Shown here piece by piece: positions 57,085 through 64,000 of a DNA stretch of 64,000 nucleotides. The notes under the pieces are model-generated. The model was not told the origin of the DNA. It saw only the letters and a list, made by a program, of their open reading frames with translations, and did not search any database. The position numbers and the translations under genes are program-made. The stretch spans positions 1-64,000 of the forward strand of contig JAHFTX010000012.1 of NCBI GenBank assembly GCA_023265395.1. The letters are read 5' to 3'. This DNA comes from Thermoplasmata archaeon. Lineage in GTDB: Archaea; Thermoplasmatota; DTKX01; JAHFTX01. How positions within the stretch are numbered: position 1 is the stretch's first letter; each line of letters starts with the position of its first letter.

Positions 57085-58001
57085 GACTCGACCTCGATGT
57101 CGGCGACGCTCATGCGATGGAACATCAAGCCCCAGCAGAGGGCGAGCACCCCACCGAGCACGGCGGCCGCGCCCGCAGGAGGCCGGCCGGGCGTGTCCGG
57201 CTGCTGGTAGACCCAGTTGAGGACATCATGCCAATCATCGATGAGGGAGAAGTAACTCAGCATGTTCTGGTGGGTGATGGCAACCAACAGGTTGCTGAAG
57301 AGGAAGCTGAAGAGCACCAGCGCCAGCACCGCGGCGAAGGCCCATCCGCGCCGCTTGAAGAACGCCGAGAAGGCCAGCCCCAGCGTCCCCCAGAACACGA
57401 TGCACAGCAGGGAGATCAACACGGTCACAGGAAGGGTCCAGAGTTTCTCGTTGCGATCGATCGCGTCGATCGTCCCGATCGACAGTCCACTGATGTTGAA
57501 GATGAGGGCTGGCACCAATGAGAAGAAGATGAGGATGAACTCAAGCGAGAGCAGCTTGCCGACGAGGTAGTCAGTCCGGTGGAGAGGGCGACAGAAGTAC
57601 AGGACGATGGAGCGACTGGCGAAATCATCGGCGATGAGCTTCGAGCCCAGCCCTGCTGAGAGGACGACCATCGCGGGGATGACGGCGACCATCATGTAGG
57701 TGGCCATGTACGCACCCCCGAAGCTCACCAATGGTGATTCAGGATCGGCGAACTGTCCCAGGAAATAGAGGGCGCTGATCAACGCGAAGGTCACGCCAAG
57801 CACGTACAGCCCGGTGAAGATGGTCAGTACCAGGCTGGCGACATTCTTCAGGTTGGCCATCGCCTCCCCCGTGGCTAGGGCCAAGAGGCGGTGCAGCCGA
57901 TCCTTGCGCTGGCCTCTCCAGTCCCGGTAGCCTTGGGGCCCGGTACTGATCCGGCCGGTGGGGATGGCCGGCGCTGGTGCGTCAAGGGTGGGCGCAGTCA
58001 C
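57081..58001 (-). CDS. ABC-2-type permease
   Basis: Six hydrophobic helices; DDFASRSIVLYFCRPLHRTDYLVGKLLSLE; ATGA overlaps with neighbours. Confidence 0.85.
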   Translation of the reverse strand: MTAPTLDAPAPAIPTGRISTGPQGYRDWRGQRKDRLHRLLALATGEAMANLKNVASLVLTIFTGLYVLGVTFALISALYFLGQFADPESPLVSFGGAYMATYMMVAVIPAMVVLSAGLGSKLIADDFASRSIVLYFCRPLHRTDYLVGKLLSLEFILIFFSLVPALIFNISGLSIGTIDAIDRNEKLWTLPVTVLISLLCIVFWGTLGLAFSAFFKRRGWAFAAVLALVLFSFLFSNLLVAITHQNMLSYFSLIDDWHDVLNWVYQQPDTPGRPPAGAAAVLGGVLALCWGLMFHRMSVADIEVES

Positions 58002-59080
58002 GGTTCGAGCTGGCCCCCCGGTGGTGGCGACGATCGGTCGCCGGGTGCAAGGTCGGCGGCCGCCGCGCCTTCGCCTTGTCGATGGGTAACGAGCAGCTCG
58101 ATGAACGCCTCCTCGAGGGTGCGCACCCCGATCGACGCGCCACGGACCTGGATGCCCAGCTGGGAGGCGACCAGGATGCCGTCATCGATCGCCTTGGGCA
58201 GGGTACTCTGGATGCGCACCTCCTCGCCAGCGATGGTGACGGCCCAGCCACGGGCCCGCAGCCCTGCGACGAAGCTGGGCAGGTTCCCGCCGATGCGGAA
58301 CGCGACGTACCCCAGGTCCTTGCCCTTGAGCTCGGCGACCTCCCCCTGGAGCACGAGCCGACCTTGGTTGATGACGACGACGTGCTTGCAGAGGAACTCG
58401 ACATCGGCGAGGATGTGTGTGGAGATGATGATCGTCTTGTCGGTGGTTCGCGTGACGTGCGCGAGCAGGCCGAGCATCTCGTTGCGTGCCCAGGGGTCGA
58501 GGCCCGAGGTCGGCTCGTCGAGCAGCAGCAGGTCGGGGTTGTGCAACAGCGCCTGGGCGAGCTTGACCTTCTGGCGCATCCCCAGGGAATAGGTGCGGAT
58601 CTTCCGGTTGCGCTCCTCGCCGAGCTTGAGATACCCCAACACCTCATGGGCACGCGAGAGCGCATCGGTACGAGTTAGGCCGCTGATGCGTCCCATCTGG
58701 ACGAGGTAGCCCACCCCCGTGTAGTCGGGATTGAGGCAGTCATACTCGGGCATGAAGCCGATTCGCTCCTTGACCTCGAGTGGTTGGGCGATCATGTCCA
58801 ACCCGAGGACCTCGATCTGGCCAGCGGTGGGCAACGTGATCCCGGCGAGGATCTTCAGCAGTGTCGACTTTCCCGCACCGTTGGGGCCGAGCAACCCGAC
58901 GGCGCCGGTGGGGATGGTCAGATCGACATCTTCGAGGGCCGTGACCACCCCGTAGCGCTTGATCAATCCCGAGGCCACGACCGCTCCCGCAGGGGGCTGC
59001 CCGGGAAGTGGCGGCAGCGCACCCGAAGGTCCGCTGGTGAGGCCCTCTTTCTGGGTCAGGGGAGAGCCGAGCGGTGCCAC
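57998..59080 (-). CDS. ABC transporter ATP-binding protein
   Basis: GPNGAGKSTLLKILAG, YSLGMRQKVKLAQALL, LLLLDEPTSGLDP. Confidence 0.95.
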   Translation of the reverse strand: MAPLGSPLTQKEGLTSGPSGALPPLPGQPPAGAVVASGLIKRYGVVTALEDVDLTIPTGAVGLLGPNGAGKSTLLKILAGITLPTAGQIEVLGLDMIAQPLEVKERIGFMPEYDCLNPDYTGVGYLVQMGRISGLTRTDALSRAHEVLGYLKLGEERNRKIRTYSLGMRQKVKLAQALLHNPDLLLLDEPTSGLDPWARNEMLGLLAHVTRTTDKTIIISTHILADVEFLCKHVVVINQGRLVLQGEVAELKGKDLGYVAFRIGGNLPSFVAGLRARGWAVTIAGEEVRIQSTLPKAIDDGILVASQLGIQVRGASIGVRTLEEAFIELLVTHRQGEGAAAADLAPGDRSSPPPGGQLEP

Positions 59081-59149
59081 GGCAAATCAAGTGGGGGTCG
59101 GTGGATAAACCTTCGGAGCTGGTTGGGTGGTGACCCCGCCTGCCGAGGT

Positions 59150-61003
59150 TCAGCTGTCACGCGCCGCTTCGCGGGCGGCTGCCACGGCGAGCTTGGGCGT
59201 CGCCGGCTGGTGGTCGAGGGGGCGCATCTCACGCAACAGCAGGTGCAGCTCCCGTTCCTCCATGGTCAACGGGTCGATGCTCACGAGGATGATGGCCGAG
59301 GTCAGCATCACGCGGTCGTTGAGGAGCTGGATGAGGTTGAGGACGGTCTTGAAGGAGTTCTGGGTCACTAGGTACTCCAGACCGTCGAGGACGACGACTC
59401 CCGCGTCGCTCTTCTCGATGAAACTGGTGATCAAGGAGCTCAGTTCCGCGATCGCGCTCGGCGCGATGCAGTGGAACTCCTTGGAACGGTTGGTGGTCAG
59501 CCACACGACCGGAGTGACCTCGAGGCGGTAGCGCGCCTTGAGGCGCTCAGGCAACGTCCGCGAGATCACCAGTCCGTGCAAACCCCGGTCAAGGAGGGCC
59601 CGTGCCACGCCCAAGGCCTGATCCGTGCCTCCCGTCAGCCCGTAGACGGCACCGCCCTCGAAGCCGCCTTGGTCGGTCACAGGGGTCAGCGGTGCGCCGA
59701 CCTCCCGCTTGGGTTCGATCGTCAGCAGCTCCTTGAGTCGCTCGCTCTCCTCGACCAAGGCGATGTTGTGGGACTGCAACCGTTCGTAGGCATGCTGCAG
59801 CTCCTGCTGGGAGGAGCGCAGCTCGCGCTCCATCTGCAGGCGCCGACTGATGTCGCGGATGATCAGGCTGACGCCGTCGATCGCCCCCGATCCTCCGGAG
59901 ATCGCCGTAGCGTTGACCGAGCCATCGATGCGCAGGCCCGATTGGGTCAGGAGCTGGATCTCGACCTCCCGGGCGTCGCCTGCGGCCAGCACCCGCTGGC
60001 TGAGGTCGGCAAAGAGGTGGCGCTGGTCCGCGGGCACGATACCGCGGAAGTTCTGCCCGAGCATCTGTTCGACCCGATGACCGAAGATCTCCTCGGCACC
60101 GCGGTTCCAGGCGGTGATGTTGCCGCCCGAGTCGAGGGTGATGATCGCATCGCGGCTGTTGCGCACGACCATCGCCAGATGGTGCTCGTACCGTCGCACA
60201 TCATCTTCGAGCTGCTTCTGTGCACTGAGGTCGATGAGGGTGGTCAACGTCCCGAGGATGCGTCCCCCATCCTGCAGCGGCACGCCGCTGACGAGCACGG
60301 GGATCGTCCTGCCACCGCTGTCGACCACCTCGGCCTCGTACTTGACCCGTTGTCCCTTCAGCTGCCGCTGGAGTTCCTCCTGGGCGATGTTGGCATAGGC
60401 CGGCGCCAGCAGGTCGGTCAGCTGGCGGCCCACCAGCTGGTCGGGGGGAAAGCCCAGCGTCGCGCTGGCCGCGGGATTGGCCAACACGCATGCCCCCTTG
60501 GGGTCGAAAAGCAACACCATCTCCTGCAACTGCTGGATGATCGAGCGATACTCGCGCAAGCCCGTCAGTTGGTCGAGGTGCAGCTCCCACGAGTAGCTAT
60601 AGAGCCAAGAGAGCAATTGATCAAAGAGCTCGTAGGTCGTGGCCTCGAGGCTGGCTCGCTCGGTCGGGTCCTTGGCGAGTTTGGTCGTGACCCCGATGAT
60701 GGCAGTGCGCAGCAGCTTGGCCTCGCGCACCAGTTCGGGGCCAGGCATGCCTTCGCGCATCCGTTCGTCGAGGTCCTCCTTGAAGGCCCAGAAGAGCGCG
60801 CGCAGGTCATGGTCACGCAGCCCCGTGGCGGTCAGCTCGAGATAGTGCCGGCCTTTGGGCAGCAACTTCTCCGCGGGGACCTGGAGGTAGAGGCCGCCAA
60901 CCTGGTCGCGGGTGCCAATCCAGGCACGGAGGATCTCCTCCTTGTGGTCCAGCAGCACGTCGGCCAGGCGCGCGCGCGGATCGGACGCCTTGCTCTCGCC
61001 CAC
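59150..61003 (-). CDS. PAS-DUF835 sensory protein
   Basis: Two PAS segments (VLLFDPKGACVLANPAASATLGF; AIITLDSGGNITAWNRGAEEIFGH), coiled coil, DUF835 GVVVLDGLEYLVTQNSFKTVLNLIQLLNDRV. Confidence 0.88.
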   Translation of the reverse strand: MGESKASDPRARLADVLLDHKEEILRAWIGTRDQVGGLYLQVPAEKLLPKGRHYLELTATGLRDHDLRALFWAFKEDLDERMREGMPGPELVREAKLLRTAIIGVTTKLAKDPTERASLEATTYELFDQLLSWLYSYSWELHLDQLTGLREYRSIIQQLQEMVLLFDPKGACVLANPAASATLGFPPDQLVGRQLTDLLAPAYANIAQEELQRQLKGQRVKYEAEVVDSGGRTIPVLVSGVPLQDGGRILGTLTTLIDLSAQKQLEDDVRRYEHHLAMVVRNSRDAIITLDSGGNITAWNRGAEEIFGHRVEQMLGQNFRGIVPADQRHLFADLSQRVLAAGDAREVEIQLLTQSGLRIDGSVNATAISGGSGAIDGVSLIIRDISRRLQMERELRSSQQELQHAYERLQSHNIALVEESERLKELLTIEPKREVGAPLTPVTDQGGFEGGAVYGLTGGTDQALGVARALLDRGLHGLVISRTLPERLKARYRLEVTPVVWLTTNRSKEFHCIAPSAIAELSSLITSFIEKSDAGVVVLDGLEYLVTQNSFKTVLNLIQLLNDRVMLTSAIILVSIDPLTMEERELHLLLREMRPLDHQPATPKLAVAAAREAARDS

Positions 61004-61025
61004 GGTCGACTGAGGCGCCCTTGTG

Positions 61026-61035
61026 GCCTTATAGC
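61026..61035 (-). promoter_or_regulatory. TATA-like box upstream of PAS-DUF835 gene
   Basis: gccttatagc (minus GCTATAAGGC) about 25 nt upstream of ATG at 61003; fits a leaderless transcript. Confidence 0.4.
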
Positions 61036-61048
61036 ACTTCTGTCTGCG

Positions 61049-62725
61049 TCAGGTGGTACCGGCGTCCTCGAGGGGCGTCATCTCGTGCAGCAGGAGCTGC
61101 GCCTCCCTGGGCGGGACGGTAGCCTGGTCGAGTAGGATCAGCACCGCGGCATCGCTCAAGGCGACCTTGTCATTGAGCAATTGCACGAGATTGAGCACGG
61201 TTCGGAACTCGTTGGTGGAGAAGAGGTATTCCAAGCCGTCGAGGACGAGCAGCCCGCCCTTGCCCTCACCGATGAACCGCAGCAGCAAGGAGGAGAGGTC
61301 GACCAAGGCGCTGGGGTCGATGCACCGGACGTCAGGCACGCGGTTGGAGGTCAGCCACACCACGGTGGCACCGCGGAGGTCCACGCGTTCGCGCAGCTGC
61401 ACCGGGTTGTGGCGGCTGACGATGAGCACAGGGCTGCCGCGCGCGCTGGCTTGCTGGCCCAGCCGCATCGCCAGCGGCAGGGCGCGCAGGTGGTAGAGTC
61501 GCCCACCCTCGGGCAGTCCGACCCGATGCGCTGCCGCCGCCTGGTCCGCCGGAAGTTCCAGCCGTTGGCGCAGCACCTCGTTGTCGTGCTCAAGTTGGCT
61601 GGCGCGACGGGCGAGCTCGTCGTTGGCCTCCCGCAGCTTGTCGCGGGAGAGTTCCAGCTCGGTCTGGAGGCTCTTGAGCTCGCGGATGTCGCTGACGACC
61701 GTCAGCACGCCTTCGAGTCGGTCCCCGGTGAAGAGCGGCGTCGCCGATACGATCACCGGGATGCGTCGGTTGTCCTTGGTGAGGACCGCTGCCTGGTACC
61801 TCCCCTTGACCCCCTGGCGACGGGCGCGGGTCTGCTGCTCGGCGGTGGGCCAGAAGTCTGGGGCGATGATGGTGCGCCAATGGCTGCCGATGAGCTCCTC
61901 ATGGGCATAGCCGGTCAACGCGCTGAGCTTGGGATTGGCGAAGGTCATGATTCCCGAGGGGTCCTCGAGGACCACCGACTCCTCGAGGTTGAGCAGCAGG
62001 TTGTCCTGCAGCTGTTGTAGCCCCGCCACGCGTCCTTCGAGGACGGCGATGGCAGCGGCGAAGATCTCGGCGGTGATCTCCTCGAACGCCAGGTAGATCA
62101 CGGCGGTCGCCTGGTGCCGTTGGAACGCTGGGAGGTTGGGGACGAGGATCTGGAGCAGGATGTCGCGCAAGAGGGCGATGCCAGCGCGCAGCTCGGTGGG
62201 TGCCATCCCCTGCTCGATGCGCTCGGCCACCACCCGTGCGAGGAAGATGTCCAAGGCATCGCGCTCGCCGGTCCCGAGGAAGCGACTCATCTCATCGAGG
62301 AAGTCGCGCCCGGTGGTGCGGAGCTCCTCGATGGTGACCTTGGAGTTGGGCGCGCGCGCCTCGATGCGCCGGTTGAGCCACAGGACCAGCAGTTCCTCCT
62401 TGGAGCCCTCCAGCTGTGTGGCCAGCCAGGAGCGGAACTGTCTGGGGGTCCGCTGCAATCCCGAGAGGTTCTCCTCCTCAGGTTCGTCCTCTTCGTCGGG
62501 GGGTAGGGTTCGTGGGGCATTTGGCCGTGGCACGACCGCAGAGGGGAGCAGTTCCCGCGGATTGTGCAGGAGGGCGCGACCAGCGACCACCGGTGGGACC
62601 GTCGTCGGCGGGAGAGGCAGTTGCGGCAGCGGGCCCGCCCCCGTCGGTGATGTCGGCGGCGCGATGGGGTCTTTGGGCTTGCGGGTCCCGGGCGAGGACG
62701 CCTTCCTCCGCGTGCCCTTGGCCAT
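61049..62725 (-). CDS. PAS-DUF835 sensory protein with Pro-rich N-terminus
   Basis: PAS segment (IMTFANPKLSALTGYAHEELIGSHWRTII), coiled coil, DUF835 GLLVLDGLEYLFSTNEFRTVLNLVQLLNDKV. Confidence 0.88.
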   Translation of the reverse strand: MAKGTRRKASSPGTRKPKDPIAPPTSPTGAGPLPQLPLPPTTVPPVVAGRALLHNPRELLPSAVVPRPNAPRTLPPDEEDEPEEENLSGLQRTPRQFRSWLATQLEGSKEELLVLWLNRRIEARAPNSKVTIEELRTTGRDFLDEMSRFLGTGERDALDIFLARVVAERIEQGMAPTELRAGIALLRDILLQILVPNLPAFQRHQATAVIYLAFEEITAEIFAAAIAVLEGRVAGLQQLQDNLLLNLEESVVLEDPSGIMTFANPKLSALTGYAHEELIGSHWRTIIAPDFWPTAEQQTRARRQGVKGRYQAAVLTKDNRRIPVIVSATPLFTGDRLEGVLTVVSDIRELKSLQTELELSRDKLREANDELARRASQLEHDNEVLRQRLELPADQAAAAHRVGLPEGGRLYHLRALPLAMRLGQQASARGSPVLIVSRHNPVQLRERVDLRGATVVWLTSNRVPDVRCIDPSALVDLSSLLLRFIGEGKGGLLVLDGLEYLFSTNEFRTVLNLVQLLNDKVALSDAAVLILLDQATVPPREAQLLLHEMTPLEDAGTT

Positions 62726-62945
62726 CGGTGCTTGACCCGTGCCAAGGCATTTGAGGTTTGGCCGTAGCCCCCAGCGGCCCCCAGCGGGCGGTCGTCGTCG
62801 AGTGTTGCCCGCTGCACGATGGCTGCTTCATATAGGGGTCGGCACCAGATGCGACCTTGCGCCAGAGCGAGCGGCCCGCGTGGCCTGCAGCTGTTGTCGC
62901 CAACACTTAAGGGCAAGGTTCGGTTGGGGGCGCGCAGGGACGTAC

Positions 62946-64000
62946 ATGGCCGACGATGGGGTGGAACTGGTCCACAATCACCTGCCCGCCTCGGGCGCCA
63001 CCGCCGGGCTGCCGGAGAAGATCATCTTCTGGGATGAGACGCTGCGCGACGGCGAGCAGACACCCGGCGTCTCCTTCAGCGCCGCGGAGAAACTCCAGCT
63101 CGCCAAGCTGCTCGATGACATCGGCATCGGCATCATCGACGTCGGGCTGCCGGTGGTCTCCGAGGGCGAGTTCGCCAGCGTGCGCGCCATCGCCCGCGAG
63201 GGTCTCGGGTGCACGGTCCTGGGCGCCGCACGGACGATCCTCAAGGACATCCAGGCCTGTGTCGACGCCGAGGTCGACGAGACCTCGATCTTCGTCGCCT
63301 GCAGCGACCTGCATCTCAAGTACAAGCTCAAGAAGACCCGTCAGGAGGTCATCGACCTCTCGGTCGAGTGCGTCCAGTACGCCAAGGAGCACGGCCTTGC
63401 GGTCAGCTTCGTCACCGAGGACACGGTGCGGGCCGACATCGACTACGCCGTCGCCTTGAACACCGCTGCGATCGAGGCGGGCGCGGACCGGATCGTGCTC
63501 TGCGACACCGTCGGCGTGATGGTGCCCGCGGCGGTGCGGTGGTGGGTCGGTACCATGCGTGCACGGCTGCCCAAGGTCCAGCTGAGCTGGCACGGGCACA
63601 ACGACTTCGGCATGGGCGTCGCCAACACCCTCGCCGCCCTCGAGTCGGGCGTCGAGATCCCGCATACGACCATCAACGGCATCGGAGAACGCAGCGGCAA
63701 CGCCGTCTTCGACGAGGTGGTCATGGCCCTGGAGCTGCTCTACGACAAGCGCACGGGCATCAAGGTCGATCGCCTCTACGGCTTGAGCCGCCTGGTAGAG
63801 GACCTCACCGGCATCCCGCTGGCCATCCAGAAGCCCATCGTCGGCTACAATGCCTTCAGCCATGAGAGCGGCATTCACACCGATGGGATCCTCAAGCACA
63901 CCCTCACCTACGAGCCCATCGATCCCAAGATCCTGGGCCGGGAGCGCTCGTTCATCTTCGGCAAGCACACCGGCACCGCGGCAATCGCCGCCAAGCTCTC
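62946..64000 (+). CDS. DRE-TIM 2-isopropylmalate/homocitrate/citramalate synthase family, 3'-truncated by the window edge
   Basis: Hand translation from ATG 62946 is open to 64000: IIFWDETLRDGEQTPGVSFS, LSWHGHNDFGMGVANTLAALESG, NAFSHESGIHTDG. Confidence 0.93.
   Translation, partial: MADDGVELVHNHLPASGATAGLPEKIIFWDETLRDGEQTPGVSFSAAEKLQLAKLLDDIGIGIIDVGLPVVSEGEFASVRAIAREGLGCTVLGAARTILKDIQACVDAEVDETSIFVACSDLHLKYKLKKTRQEVIDLSVECVQYAKEHGLAVSFVTEDTVRADIDYAVALNTAAIEAGADRIVLCDTVGVMVPAAVRWWVGTMRARLPKVQLSWHGHNDFGMGVANTLAALESGVEIPHTTINGIGERSGNAVFDEVVMALELLYDKRTGIKVDRLYGLSRLVEDLTGIPLAIQKPIVGYNAFSHESGIHTDGILKHTLTYEPIDPKILGRERSFIFGKHTGTAAIAAKL

Noticed and set aside
59471-61135. 554-aa plus-strand ORF opposite a PAS-DUF835 gene
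   Set aside because: Antisense shadow with biased composition; PAS and DUF835 motifs are on the minus strand
62907-63968. 353-aa minus-strand ORF at the right edge
   Set aside because: Antisense to the DRE-TIM synthase, which has clear catalytic motifs

Overview
The window is a gene-dense, high-GC archaeal chromosome segment, most likely Thermoplasmatota-like (inferred from gene content; no rRNA is present to confirm it). Housekeeping genes I recognise: ribB-ribL-ribC-ribH riboflavin cluster, tRNA-Gly(GCC), aCPSF1/FttA beta-CASP RNase, proteasome beta, archaeal LeuRS, Lhr-like helicase, Trm1, PurQ-like subunit, MptD-like dihydroneopterin aldolase, THEP1 NTPase, archaetidylserine synthase and decarboxylase, and a DRE-TIM acyltransferase that runs off the right edge and is missing from the ORF track. 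The accessory content is mostly cell-surface and signalling genes. It includes giant beta-helix/Ig-like surface proteins with cytoplasmic zinc ribbons, an HExxH surface metallopeptidase, and an M6-like paralogue whose HExxH looks destroyed. An archaeosortase sits next to asd-ass. A double ABC-transporter operon ends in a DUF835 gene and is followed by two PAS-DUF835 sensors. The best candidate for an undescribed system is a same-strand run (about 34058-45217): MMPL exporter, degenerate M6 surface protein, a transmembrane protein with an extracellular domain and a cytoplasmic GNAT domain, a kinase-fold-like protein, a helical protein with a His/Gly/Tyr/Arg-rich tail, and a GGCT/AIG2-like protein, the last four translationally coupled or nearly so. 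No CRISPR array, transposase or rRNA was found. All family calls come from reading motifs by eye; no database search was run.
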